Below, in pieces: positions 1 to 9,472 of a stretch of 51,493 nucleotides of DNA (its first letter is position 1; each line of letters begins with the position of its first letter). Below the pieces are notes generated by a model. The model did not search any database, was not told the origin of the DNA, and was given only the letters and a program-made list of their open reading frames with translations. The stretch covers positions 1-51,493 of the forward strand of contig MKRV01000245.1 in assembly GCA_001897995.1 (NCBI GenBank), read 5' to 3'. Origin of the DNA: Alphaproteobacteria bacterium 65-37 (lineage in GTDB: Bacteria; Pseudomonadota; Alphaproteobacteria; Reyranellales; Reyranellaceae). A program made the translations under genes and the position numbers.

Positions 1-553
1 GGCCGGCGCCGTTCGGCCCGCAATGCAGCCAGCCCTGCTCGGCGGTGCCGCCGAGCTTGTCGCGGCCCGGCGTGCGCGGGATGTCGCCGCGGCCCGGCGC
101 CAGGGTGGCCAGCAGCGGTGCCAGGCGGCCGACGGTCTCGGGCTCGCCGCCGACCATCAGACAATAGCCGCGCTCCAGGCCCCAGACGCCGCCGCTGGTG
201 CCGACATCGACATAGTGGAGGCCCTTGGGCTTCAGTTCCTTGGCGCGGCGGATGTCGTCGACATAGTAGGAATTGCCGCCGTCGATCAGGATGTCGCCCG
301 CCTCCAGGTGAGGCAGGAGGTCGGCGATCGCCTTGTCGACCACGCCGGCCGGCACCATCAGCCACACGGCGCGTGGCTTGGCGAGCGCCTTGACGAACGC
401 CGCCAGCGAGTTGGCGCCGACTGCCTTTTCCTTCACCAGGTCGGCCACCGCCTGAGGCGAGGTGTCGTAGACCACGCACTCGTGTCCGCCCTTCAGCAGG
501 CGTCGCACCATGTTGGCCCCCATGCGGCCAAGCCCGATCAATCCCAGTTGCAT
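1..553 (-). CDS. gnd: 6-phosphogluconate dehydrogenase, N-terminal part (runs off window)
   Basis: Oxidative pentose phosphate enzyme that oxidatively decarboxylates 6-phosphogluconate to ribulose 5-phosphate in the cytoplasm. About 184 residues are visible; the C-terminus lies beyond base 1. The protein opens with a Rossmann dinucleotide-binding motif (GLIGLGRMGANM, residues 4-15), followed by the family motifs DGGNSYY and VGTSGGVWGLERGYCLMVGG. The start ATG (553-551) lies two bases after the stop of the DUF2090 gene, and a GGAG inside that gene's last codons can serve as ribosome binding site, so translation is probably coupled. It is the last visible gene of a minus-strand sugar-phosphate operon. 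Whether it prefers NAD or NADP cannot be told from this fragment. Confidence 0.93.
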   Translation of the reverse strand, partial: MQLGLIGLGRMGANMVRRLLKGGHECVVYDTSPQAVADLVKEKAVGANSLAAFVKALAKPRAVWLMVPAGVVDKAIADLLPHLEAGDILIDGGNSYYVDDIRRAKELKPKGLHYVDVGTSGGVWGLERGYCLMVGGEPETVGRLAPLLATLAPGRGDIPRTPGRDKLGGTAEQGWLHCGPNGAG

Positions 554-555
554 GA

Positions 556-1470
556 TCAACGCTCCTCGAAGAGGTCGACGAATTTCCGATAGCGGCCGGC
601 GATCTCCACGACCGCCTGCTCGCGTGTGGCCTTGCCCGCCCGCCAGGCGACCAGGGGATCCCAGAAGACGGTGCGACCAACGGCAAAGCCGACGAAGCCC
701 GGCACCTGCGCGGCGGTGGTGAGCCATTCGTCCACCTTGGCTTCGTTCTCGCCGCGTCCCAGTACGATACAACCGACATGGTCGCGGCCACCGATGCGCG
801 CCTGCCGCACAATCGCCTGGCAATCCTCGCGACGGTCGAGGCCCTCGATCTTCCACAAGTCGGGCTCGACGCCCGATGCCTGCAGCTCGCCGATCGCCTC
901 GACCATGAGGCGCGGCCTGAGCTCGAGGTCGTAGGCCTTCTTATCGCCCTTGAGCTTGTCGAGCTGCGGCTTGGTCGCCGGCACCAGCAGCTCGAACATG
1001 AAGCGGTGCGGGGAGCCGGCAAGATAGTCGGACAGGCGCTTCAGGTGGCCCGCCTGACGCTGGTTCAGCGCACGGTCGCCCTCGGGGTTGTAGCGCACCA
1101 GCACCTTGCAGAAGGTCGGATCGAACGCCTCGATGTGGCGGGCGCAGTCGTCGCCGTACTCGAATCCGAATTCCTCCTGTCCGCTCTTCTCCGCCGGACA
1201 GGCGGTGACGAAGCCCTTGGCCCGGGCGTCGCGCAGGATGGCGGCGCCGAACTGCTCGTCGACCAGGATGCCGGCCTTGTCCTTCGGCACCCCGGCCGCC
1301 AGCGCGGCTTGGAAGCCGTCATAGATGATCTGCTTGGAGCCGGCGATCTCGGCGGTCTGCGCATCGCTCAGCGGCGGCTTCCAGCCGAACAGGCCGGACT
1401 GGAAGGAGCCGCGATGATCGAACGGCTGGATGTAGAGCGCGCGGTCGTAGCCTCGTGAGCCTGGTGGCAT
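556..1470 (-). CDS. DUF2090 family protein (IolC C-terminal-like, aldolase fold)
   Basis: Protein of 304 residues resembling DUF2090, the domain also found fused behind the sugar kinase IolC and related to 2-deoxy-5-keto-gluconate 6-phosphate or tagatose-bisphosphate aldolases. Visible signposts are YIQPFDHRGSF near the N-terminus, GILVDEQFGAAI, a CPAEKSGQEEFGFEYGDD stretch, VRYNPEGD, FMFELLVPAT, and WKIEGLDRREDC followed by CIVLGRGE near the C-terminus, as expected for a TIM barrel. The start ATG at 1470 (MPPGSRG) is preferred over upstream in-frame codons because it lies five bases past the pgi stop. Its position between pgi and gnd suggests a role in sugar-phosphate metabolism, but the substrate is unknown. 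Confidence 0.8.
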   Translation of the reverse strand: MPPGSRGYDRALYIQPFDHRGSFQSGLFGWKPPLSDAQTAEIAGSKQIIYDGFQAALAAGVPKDKAGILVDEQFGAAILRDARAKGFVTACPAEKSGQEEFGFEYGDDCARHIEAFDPTFCKVLVRYNPEGDRALNQRQAGHLKRLSDYLAGSPHRFMFELLVPATKPQLDKLKGDKKAYDLELRPRLMVEAIGELQASGVEPDLWKIEGLDRREDCQAIVRQARIGGRDHVGCIVLGRGENEAKVDEWLTTAAQVPGFVGFAVGRTVFWDPLVAWRAGKATREQAVVEIAGRYRKFVDLFEER

Positions 1471-1475
1471 GGCGA

Positions 1476-3107
<1,632 letters not shown>

Positions 3108-3136
3108 CGCTGGTCCCCTTCTCAGCTCGCTTGTTC

Positions 3137-4222
3137 TCAGCTCGCTTTGCGCATGGCCTGGCGCTTGCTCGCCACCAGGCCCATCAGATCGTCCCACGAT
3201 TTGACGAAGGATGCTGCGCCTTCTTGCTGTAGCTGCCGGGCGAGCGCCTCGACGTCGATGCCGGCCGCCTTGAAGCGGGCCAGGACGGCTTCGCCGTCGC
3301 CGCCGTCCGGGGCCATCGGTTCGCCCACCTCGCCATGCTCGCCGAAGGCACGCAGCGTGCCCTCCGGCATGGTGTTGACGGTGAAGGGGGCGGCCAGCGC
3401 CTTGACGTACAGAATGTCCGAGGCCTTGGGATCCTTGGTACCGGTGCTGGCCCATAGCAGGCGCTGGGCGCGGGCGCCGGCATTGGCAACACGCTGGAAG
3501 CGCGCCGAGGCCAGCAGGTCGCGGTAGGCCCGATAGGTGCGCTGGCCGATCGCGATGCCGAGCCGATTGACGAGGTCGGCCGGGACGTTCTTGCTGACCG
3601 CGACGTCCCAGCGGCTCACGAACACCGAGGCCACCGAGGCCACGGCGGGATTGAGGCCGGCCTCGATGCGCCGCTCGACGCCGCGCAGATAGGCGTCGGC
3701 GGCTGCGAGATACTGTTCGCGCGAGAACAGCAGGGTGACGTTCACCGGCACACCGGCGAAGATCGCCGCTTCGATGGCCGGCAATCCCTCCGGCGTGCCG
3801 GGGATCTTGATGAACAGGTTGGGCTTGCCGCCGCGGCGATGGAGGTCCTGCGCGGCGGCGAGCGTCCGGCCGGTGTCGTAGGCGAGCAGCGGCGATACTT
3901 CGAGCGACACCCAGCCGTCGACGCCGTCGGTCCTGTCGAAGACCGGCCGAAACAGATCGGCCGCACGTTTCAGGTCGGCCAGGGCGAGCTCGAAGAACAG
4001 GTCCTCGGGCGCCGCCGCCGCCTGCTCGGGCCGCACGATGTCGGCGTCGTACATGGCGCTGTTCTTGATCGCCTGGTCGAAGATCGTGGGGTTGGAGGTG
4101 AGGCCCGTCACCGCCAGCTCGTCGATATAGCGTTTAAGCGTGCCGCTGTTCAGCAGCTCGCGGGTGATGTTGTCGAGCCACAGGCTCTGGCCGAGATCGT
4201 GCAGTGCTTGCGTTGCTTTCAT
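3137..4222 (-). CDS. tal: transaldolase
   Basis: Non-oxidative pentose phosphate enzyme that transfers a dihydroxyacetone unit between sedoheptulose 7-phosphate and glyceraldehyde 3-phosphate. The 361-residue product resembles the longer transaldolase subfamily found in actinobacteria and alphaproteobacteria, which in some genomes is fused to Pgi; here the two are separate neighbours. [15 protein letters not shown] (residues 39-53) is the classic transaldolase signature. The Schiff-base lysine should be Lys139 in NLFIKIPGT. The start ATG (4222-4220) overlaps the stop of the upstream HAD gene by three bases, implying translational coupling. Confidence 0.94.
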   Translation of the reverse strand: MKATQALHDLGQSLWLDNITRELLNSGTLKRYIDELAVTGLTSNPTIFDQAIKNSAMYDADIVRPEQAAAAPEDLFFELALADLKRAADLFRPVFDRTDGVDGWVSLEVSPLLAYDTGRTLAAAQDLHRRGGKPNLFIKIPGTPEGLPAIEAAIFAGVPVNVTLLFSREQYLAAADAYLRGVERRIEAGLNPAVASVASVFVSRWDVAVSKNVPADLVNRLGIAIGQRTYRAYRDLLASARFQRVANAGARAQRLLWASTGTKDPKASDILYVKALAAPFTVNTMPEGTLRAFGEHGEVGEPMAPDGGDGEAVLARFKAAGIDVEALARQLQQEGAASFVKSWDDLMGLVASKRQAMRKAS

Positions 4223-4926
4223 CGCGTCACCTTCTGGCTGGAGGCGAGGCTGCGCGTCGTGCCCAGTCGCGCCAAGTCATGGTCGAGCAGGTCTCCTATG
4301 CGTTCGATCGTCAGGTCTGCCGCCGGCAGCGCATCGATCACCTTGGCATCGTGCGCGTACTGGCCTTGTCGCGGCAGAACCGTCGTGACCCGATCTCCCC
4401 AGGCTTGTTTCACGGCGTCGAGAATACGCAGCTTGTCGTCCACCAGGACATAGTGTTCGGCCGGGAAGCGCCGCTCGACATCGTCGAGCGCCAGTTCCTT
4501 GTGAATGTAGATCAGCACGTCACCGTCGCCGACCTTGCCGAGGCCCGCATGTTCGACCTTGCGGGGCTGAAAGACCACGTCGCCGTCGGACAGGATGGCT
4601 GTCGGGCCGAGGCTGCGCAGCCGCTGCAGCACGCGCAGGGCATCCGGATACAGCCGGTTGGCGAACGGATAGTCCAGCAGAAAGGACGACATCGCGAGCA
4701 GCTCTGTTTCACGCGGGTGTTCGACGCGGAAGCGCTGCAGGGCGCCGATATAGTCGCGATAGCCCAGCTCCTCCATCAGGTCTTCCAGAATCGCCCAGTA
4801 GCGATCGCGCGCGCCGACGCCGTAGGTCTGCTCGAGATGATCCTTCAGATCCTGCTGGATCCCGTCATTGTCGATCAGCGTGTTGTCGACGTCGACGAGA
4901 AAGACGATCGGATGAGGGCGTGACAT
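4219..4926 (-). CDS. HAD-superfamily hydrolase
   Basis: Cytoplasmic phosphatase-like protein of 235 residues. Motif I is FLVDVDNTLIDND near the N-terminus, with the nucleophilic first aspartate and the second aspartate of DxDxT. Motif II is ILSDGD, and the acidic motif IV is YVLVDDK. The start at 4926 (MSRPHPIVFL) places motif I about ten residues in, as usual; an upstream in-frame extension has no family features. It is the first gene of the minus-strand operon and overlaps tal, so it may act on a sugar phosphate, but the substrate cannot be read from sequence. Confidence 0.82.
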   Translation of the reverse strand: MSRPHPIVFLVDVDNTLIDNDGIQQDLKDHLEQTYGVGARDRYWAILEDLMEELGYRDYIGALQRFRVEHPRETELLAMSSFLLDYPFANRLYPDALRVLQRLRSLGPTAILSDGDVVFQPRKVEHAGLGKVGDGDVLIYIHKELALDDVERRFPAEHYVLVDDKLRILDAVKQAWGDRVTTVLPRQGQYAHDAKVIDALPAADLTIERIGDLLDHDLARLGTTRSLASSQKVTR

Positions 4927-5449
4927 GCAGCACCTTGCGCTCGACAGGGCCGTTGGACTGGCGCCGCCGCAGAGCAGCGCGCCGCGAACTCGAAAGAGGG
5001 GCTGAATCGCCTGTATCATGGCCGATACGGCCCCGTTATGCACGTGACGATTGGTATTCGGGAAGCCGGCCGGCCGGGCCGCACGGCGTGAAGCGCTATC
5101 CTTCAATCGCCTGAAGGTAGCTGTTCAAGATAGCAGTTCGTCTGACACCAAATCAGGTCCCTTCACGAAGGCGTCGATTCGAGTCCAATCGGCGCCCAGA
5201 CACGATCCTGCCCGGGCGGGCGTGCGCCAACAGAAAGATCGACGATGGTAGCTGGGCGGAAAACGGGAAGCCGGCGAGGGGTGAGCACCGGCGCGAGCCG
5301 GAGCCGAGATGACCTCTGCTTCAGCGCGGCTTGATATCGGCCATGATCGCTCTGTGTGCTTCTCGTCAATTGGGCTTCTCAAGCTTTCGATCAGTGTCCC
5401 TTGCAATGACCCTTGTTCCCGAAGATCTCGGCGGAAGTCGAACATCGCA
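4927..5449. other. non-coding stretch upstream of the HAD/tal/pgi operon
   Basis: No convincing gene is seen here. Open frames on both strands are short, Arg/Pro/Ser-rich and have no good ribosome binding site. The part nearest 4927 must hold the promoter of the minus-strand operon, but I could not pick -35 and -10 boxes with confidence. Confidence 0.5.
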
Positions 5450-5898
5450 TCATCTGCGCCGCGTCCCCTGCAATTTCTCTTCGACCCGCTTGCGAACGAC
5501 TGCGCTGACCGCGTTCGACATGGCGTCGACTATCTGAGTTGCCGTCCAAGTCTCGTGTTCGCCCAAACACTCGGCGAGGAGCGAAGCGCGACGTTCGAGG
5601 CCCTGTGTGGCAACCTCGATACTCTCGAGTCCTAGCTCTGCCGCCCATGCTGCGGCAGCAAGATACTGTTCGAAATCGCCGGCTGTCTTGGTTTCGAACT
5701 GTTTAAGGCGCGCTCTCCGACCGCCCGGGTCGTCAGATGGAAGGCGTAGCCCTCGAGCGCCATGCTTGTCAGGGCTACGTCGCTGGCCAATGAGGCATGG
5801 GTACTGGAGAATTGTCTGACGAGCCGGATCGATTCGTCCGCTGCTTCTTGGGGCTCGGCGGCTCGCAGCTGAGCATCGAGTTGAGGCATGCCGAGCAT
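5450..5898 (-). pseudogene. small frameshifted gene, function unknown
   Basis: Two overlapping minus-strand frames appear to be halves of one protein. The first half starts at 5898 (MLGMPQLDAQLRAAEPQEA) and runs in good codon context to about 5700. The sensible continuation is one frame over, from FETKTAGDFEQYLAAAAWAA to the end at 5450 (KRVEEKLQGTRRR). Joined near LNSSK/KQFETK, the product would be about 148 residues, largely helical, acidic in its first half and basic at the C-terminus. It loosely resembles phasin-like or other small alphaproteobacterial helical proteins, but I do not recognise the family. A sequencing error is as possible as a real frameshift mutation. Confidence 0.5.
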
Positions 5899-6722
5899 GA
5901 TAGGCGCCTTGACGTGCGCATTGTTCTTTGTGATTCGCTCCTTCGATCAAGGACGGTTGTCTGCGGAAGAGGAATAACTCTTTTTTGTCACAGCTTGGCG
6001 TGCTCAATGGGCATCAATTGCCCGGTAGAAGCTGGGCGCGAGATTTGCGTCCAAACCTGGAGCCGCTGCCAGATCGCCCGACGATGGCCCGTTTTCGTCG
6101 TAAAGGGGTCGCAGCTGATCTATCGCGCCGACCTCGAGTGCAAGGCCGACAGGCCCGCGCAAACAGGAAGTAATTCTGCTGGACGAGGACGTATCAACGC
6201 TTTGATCGCCATCCCCCATTTAGGGGATGGCGGGCGAAGGAGAGGTCGATGGCCTTCGACGCTTTCGTAGCTCTGCAGAATCGCATACCTAACCGCGCGT
6301 TCAGATTACAGATACGCGATGTAGATGCTGCCCCATCGCAGAGTCGGTTCGACAAGATCGGGGTGCGCGCGCCGAAACGATGGTGGCGATGGCCGTCTCT
6401 TGTCTGCAGCACCGTGGATCGGCTTCGAATTCAGCGTCGGCGGAAACTGGCGCATCGGAACCGCCTCTATCCTCTCATCTACATCTTGGTCGGCCGTAAG
6501 TTGACGGTGTTGTGAAGAGTTGGCTCAGACGCTGGGCTTGGATGTTTGCACGTGCTATGTCCGCAACAACAACAAAGACGCGGAGCCCCATCGGCTGACC
6601 TCCGTGTCGAACTCGAAGGTTCGACCGAACGCTTTCGATGGCTGCGGCCGTGATCACCGTCCAAAAGTTTGGGTCGTATTGGTTGGCGTGTCGGCAGGAG
6701 TTCCGCTGGGGAGTGCCGCATC
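5899..6722. other. long non-coding or decayed stretch before the eCIS regulator
   Basis: Only short, compositionally poor open frames exist here on both strands, so I call no gene. The one clear structure is the palindrome-plus-hairpin at 6193-6232. The promoter of the sigma-54 activator should lie in the last 200 bases; no -24/-12 element is evident there. The stretch may be remnant DNA at the edge of an acquired eCIS island. Confidence 0.5.
6193..6232. repeat. palindrome followed directly by a perfect 10-bp stem-loop
   Basis: Bases 6193-6206 are ATCAA-CGCT-TTGAT, an inverted repeat. Immediately after it, 6207-6216 (CGCCATCCCC) and 6223-6232 (GGGGATGGCG) form a perfect ten-base-pair stem with the six-base loop CATTTA. 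There is no T-run on either side, so it is not a standard intrinsic terminator. Confidence 0.65.
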
Positions 6723-7808
6723 ATGATACCGCCGGGGGAGACGCAGATCGTTTTCAGAAGTGCGTCACAGCACGCCCTTCTCGAGAAACTCACCAAGATT
6801 GCCGGCACCAACGCCGAAGTGTTGATCACCGGACCAAGCGGTGTCGGCAAAGAGCTTTACGCAGCGTACACCCACAATCACAGCCAACGACGGACGCGGC
6901 CGTTTTTGGCGATAAACTGCTCCAATTTATCCAGCCATCTGCTGGAAAATGAGGTTTTCGGCCACGCGCGCGGTGCCTATACGGGCGCGAACGCGTCCAT
7001 GGGTGGCATTGTCGAGGCGGCTGAAGGGGGGTCGCTGTTCCTGGACGAGGTCGATACGCTTCCCATTACCTCGCAAGCCAAGTTGTTGCGCTTCATACAG
7101 ACGCGCGAATACCGGCGCCTCGGTGAAACAACTTTGCGGCGGGCCGATATCCGCTTGATCGCGGCCAGCAATGCGGACCTCGACCAGTACGTCCGTGACG
7201 GCCTCTTCCGCAAGGACCTTTATTACCGGCTGCGCGTGGTGCCGGTGGAGGTGGCCCCCCTTTCGGAACGGCCCGAGGATATCGAGCCGCTTCTCGAGCA
7301 TTTCACCGTGCGATACGCGGAAGAATATCAGTTGCCGCGGGTTCGCTTCAGCGAAGCCGCCATGCGCCGCATCCTGGCGCATGGCTGGCCGGGAAATGTG
7401 CGCGAACTGGAGAACTGTGTCCGGTATCTGACATGCCTTCAGATCGAACGTCCGGTCGAGCCTGACGACCTGGCGCTGAACGGCTCCGACATGCGGTGCA
7501 CGCGCGCAGCGTCGATTGTCGAGGACGTGGACGTCGAGACGGAGGATGAACCGGCTCGTCCCGTCCGCAACGGACGCGCGATCAATCATCATGGTGGCGA
7601 GGGTGAAAAGGCGACCCGGAAATCGCTGCAGGAAGCCAAGCAGAAGCTGATCGACAGCTTCGAACGCGACTACATCAAACGCGCCCTGGTCGATGCGCGC
7701 GGAAACATCAGCGAAGCGGCGCGAGCGTCCGGCAAGCACCGGCGTGCGTTCTTTGAGCTGATGCGAAAGCACGACCTCAACGCCGGCAATTACAAAGCCG
7801 ACGCGTAG
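6723..7808 (+). CDS. sigma-54-dependent transcriptional activator (AAA+ plus Fis-type HTH, no sensor domain)
   Basis: Bacterial enhancer-binding protein of 361 residues that would use ATP hydrolysis to open sigma-54 promoters. The AAA+ domain starts almost at the N-terminus: Walker A GPSGVGKE (37-44), the sigma-54 contact loop as GAYTGA (84-89, Tyr in place of the usual Phe of GAFTGA), and Walker B SLFLDEVDTL (about 104-113). GWPGNVRELENCVRYL follows in the C-terminal part of the AAA+ region. The last 50 residues form a Fis-type helix-turn-helix (ISEAARASGKHRRAFFELMRKH). There is no receiver, GAF or PAS domain, as in PspF or HrpR/S, so activity is probably set by its own level or by a partner protein. 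ATG 6723 is chosen because upstream extension adds no domain. It precedes the eCIS operon in the same direction and is its likely activator. Confidence 0.9.
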   Translation: MIPPGETQIVFRSASQHALLEKLTKIAGTNAEVLITGPSGVGKELYAAYTHNHSQRRTRPFLAINCSNLSSHLLENEVFGHARGAYTGANASMGGIVEAAEGGSLFLDEVDTLPITSQAKLLRFIQTREYRRLGETTLRRADIRLIAASNADLDQYVRDGLFRKDLYYRLRVVPVEVAPLSERPEDIEPLLEHFTVRYAEEYQLPRVRFSEAAMRRILAHGWPGNVRELENCVRYLTCLQIERPVEPDDLALNGSDMRCTRAASIVEDVDVETEDEPARPVRNGRAINHHGGEGEKATRKSLQEAKQKLIDSFERDYIKRALVDARGNISEAARASGKHRRAFFELMRKHDLNAGNYKADA

Positions 7809-7944
7809 CCCTCCCGCTATCCTCCTGCGCTGTTTGGAAAGCGACAACGGTTGCGGTCCTTCGCGCGACCGCAGGGTCCGTTCTGAACGCGCTGCCGCTC
7901 GATCCGCACCCCGCGCTATCGCCGGTATCATGCCGATCATCGTG

Positions 7945-7962
7945 TCGGACAAAATTGTCCGA
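7945..7962. promoter_or_regulatory. perfect palindrome, candidate enhancer (UAS) for the sigma-54 activator
   Basis: TCGGACAA-AA-TTGTCCGA is a perfect inverted repeat with eight-base arms and a two-base centre. It lies about 200 bases upstream of the -24/-12 element, the usual distance for an enhancer bound by a Fis-type activator. It lies between the activator gene and the eCIS operon. The link to this activator is inferred from position. Confidence 0.6.
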
Positions 7963-8161
7963 GCCTTCATTTGGCTTCTCGGCGATCCAGCATCGCAATA
8001 TCTCGCGGCGTGCCGGAGCGAGGACGCAGCATTTGAAGTTGGAAAGCCGAGTACTGCCTGCGATGCCGGGAGGAAAATGTCCATGCAGCAGCAACCGAAG
8101 AATCCATAGGCGAACGCGAACAACGTAAGCATTCCATACACTTTGATGCCTTCAAGCGACT

Positions 8162-8176
8162 TGGCACGAGACCTGC
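8162..8176 (+). promoter_or_regulatory. sigma-54 (RpoN) -24/-12 promoter of the eCIS operon
   Basis: TGGCACGAGACCTGC matches the consensus TGGCAC-N5-TTGC at all but one specified position (C for the first T of TTGC), with the invariant GG and GC dinucleotides at correct spacing. Transcription would start near 8188, giving a leader of about 26 bases before the ATG at 8214. A sigma-54 activator gene directly upstream makes a chance match less likely. Confidence 0.78.
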
Positions 8177-8213
8177 TGATCGCATCGCAAGGTTGCGAAG
8201 CAGCGAGTGCCAG

Positions 8214-8798
8214 ATGCCGGATCATGCGGTCATCGCAGACGTTTCGACGACGCTTGAAAGCGTGCTCACGAACGCGTTCCTCATGCTCGGCCCGCAGCCG
8301 CCGGTGGCGGAGGTGCACGATCTCAGCGGACTGATCTCTACCAATCCGGCGCGACTCACCTTGTTCCTGTTCGAAGTCGTGGAGGATGCGTCGATGCGCA
8401 ATCGGGGGCCGCTGCAGAGCGTAACGCCACCCGGCCTCACTTTGCACAAGCCGCCGATGCCGTTGCTGCTGCGCTATCTGATGACGCCGTGGTCGGGCGA
8501 CAGGATAACGGATCACCGCATCCTCGGGCGCACGCTGCAGACCTTTCACGACGATGCCATCATCAGCGGACCCAGCCTCCTCGGCGGTCTCGCCAATACC
8601 AATCAGGCGCTCAAGCTCATGCTGGCGCCGATGGAAATCGACGATCGGTCTCGCGTCTGGCACGCGATCCAGCGACCCTACAAACTGTCGCTGATCTACG
8701 AGGTGCGGGTCGTCAATCTCGATTCGACGCGAACCCAAACGCGCTCGCCGATCAGCACGCGCCAGCTCGATTCTTCGGCGCCGGCAGGCAGCGCATGA
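8214..8798 (+). CDS. eCIS tail terminator/cap protein, Pvc16-like (DUF4255)
   Basis: Protein of 194 residues matching the Pvc16 N-terminal domain (DUF4255). In PVC and Afp particles this family forms the terminator that caps the distal end of tube and sheath. The family pattern is clear: an N-terminal helix (VIADVSTTLESVLTNAF), an extended core with PPMPLLLRYLMTPWSGD, then ILGRTLQTFHDDAII and SRVWHAIQRPYKLSLIYEV ending with VVNLDS. ATG 8214 is preferred to an in-frame TTG at 8193 because it begins shortly after the predicted sigma-54 start site. It is the first gene of the operon, whereas in PVC clusters pvc16 is near the end. Its stop overlaps the next start in ATGA. Confidence 0.87.
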   Translation: MPDHAVIADVSTTLESVLTNAFLMLGPQPPVAEVHDLSGLISTNPARLTLFLFEVVEDASMRNRGPLQSVTPPGLTLHKPPMPLLLRYLMTPWSGDRITDHRILGRTLQTFHDDAIISGPSLLGGLANTNQALKLMLAPMEIDDRSRVWHAIQRPYKLSLIYEVRVVNLDSTRTQTRSPISTRQLDSSAPAGSA

Positions 8799-9454
8799 CC
8801 GCGTGGCGGGTCATCACCGCCGAGCGGCGGATGCTCTACAGCCCGATCGGCCTCAGGCTGGTCGACGATTTCACGGGGCTAGCTCCCGTCGGTGCGGTGC
8901 GCGCCTTCCTCGACAGGCAGACAGCCGCAGGATGGGAAACCACGAACATCAAGGCGGTTCGCACGCCGAGCGACGCGCTCACCTATCCGGGGCTGGGGCG
9001 CAGTGCATCGGCGGCCGTGCAGCCGCCGATGCACTGCCGGATCCGCATCGAGGCGGACCTCTATCGGCCGGATTATCTGCTGACCAGCGACGCCATCGCG
9101 TTCGATGTTTTCCCCTATGACGACGCCACGCCGCCCGCCGTCGTCGCGACTTTGCCCCAGAACGTCTTTCTGTTGCCGACGCCGGCCTATGGCTTCGCCG
9201 ACCACGTCCGGGTTCTGCGGGGTCAGGTGACGGACGCCGTCTCCCGGCCGGTCGCCAATGTCGAGATCATGTTTGGCGCGACCGAGCGCGCTGCAAGCGA
9301 CGAGCGGGGGAGATTTGCCCTCTCATTGCGCTGGCCGGCCCTGACGGGCGCCATCCAGATCGACGCCAGCGATCACCGCACCGGCCGCACCGGCCAGATC
9401 AACGTCAACCTGCCTGCGGACCTCGTGGGCGCGCACGTCATCGTCATCTCATAA
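8795..9454 (+). CDS. eCIS-associated protein with C-terminal carboxypeptidase-regulatory-like domain
   Basis: Protein of 219 residues, translationally coupled to the Pvc16-like gene by a four-base overlap. The N-terminal half (to about residue 135) is beta-rich and unrecognised. The C-terminal third, from VLRGQVTDAVSRPVANVEI through SDERGRFALSLRW to the end, has the spacing of a carboxypeptidase regulatory-like beta-sandwich: a G-x-V start, a proline-containing turn, D-x-x-G-x-F, then a closing strand. Such domains mediate assembly or adhesion rather than catalysis. Next to the terminator it may decorate or complete the particle cap. The domain call is moderate; the role is inferred from position only. 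Confidence 0.65.
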   Translation: MTAWRVITAERRMLYSPIGLRLVDDFTGLAPVGAVRAFLDRQTAAGWETTNIKAVRTPSDALTYPGLGRSASAAVQPPMHCRIRIEADLYRPDYLLTSDAIAFDVFPYDDATPPAVVATLPQNVFLLPTPAYGFADHVRVLRGQVTDAVSRPVANVEIMFGATERAASDERGRFALSLRWPALTGAIQIDASDHRTGRTGQINVNLPADLVGAHVIVIS

Positions 9455-9472
9455 CGGCGAGGGATCAGGACC

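Larger units (their letters stand above)
7809..8213. other. eCIS operon leader and regulatory region
   Basis: No gene is evident in these 405 bases. They contain a perfect 18-base palindrome (7945-7962) and a near-consensus sigma-54 promoter (8162-8176) just ahead of the first eCIS gene. A seven-base-pair hairpin, TGCGGTC...GACCGCA at about 7852-7873, lies just after the activator gene and might help terminate it, though no T-run follows. Confidence 0.6.

Noticed and set aside
5125..5445. 106-codon minus-strand open frame as a gene
   Set aside because: Arg/Ser/Pro-rich with no motif and no ribosome binding site; looks like random high-GC sequence.
7143..8738. Possible gene opposite the sigma-54 activator (part of a 603-codon minus-strand frame, 6927-8738)
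   Set aside because: It crosses both the activator and the regulatory region and has no domain features; the plus-strand activator is clear.
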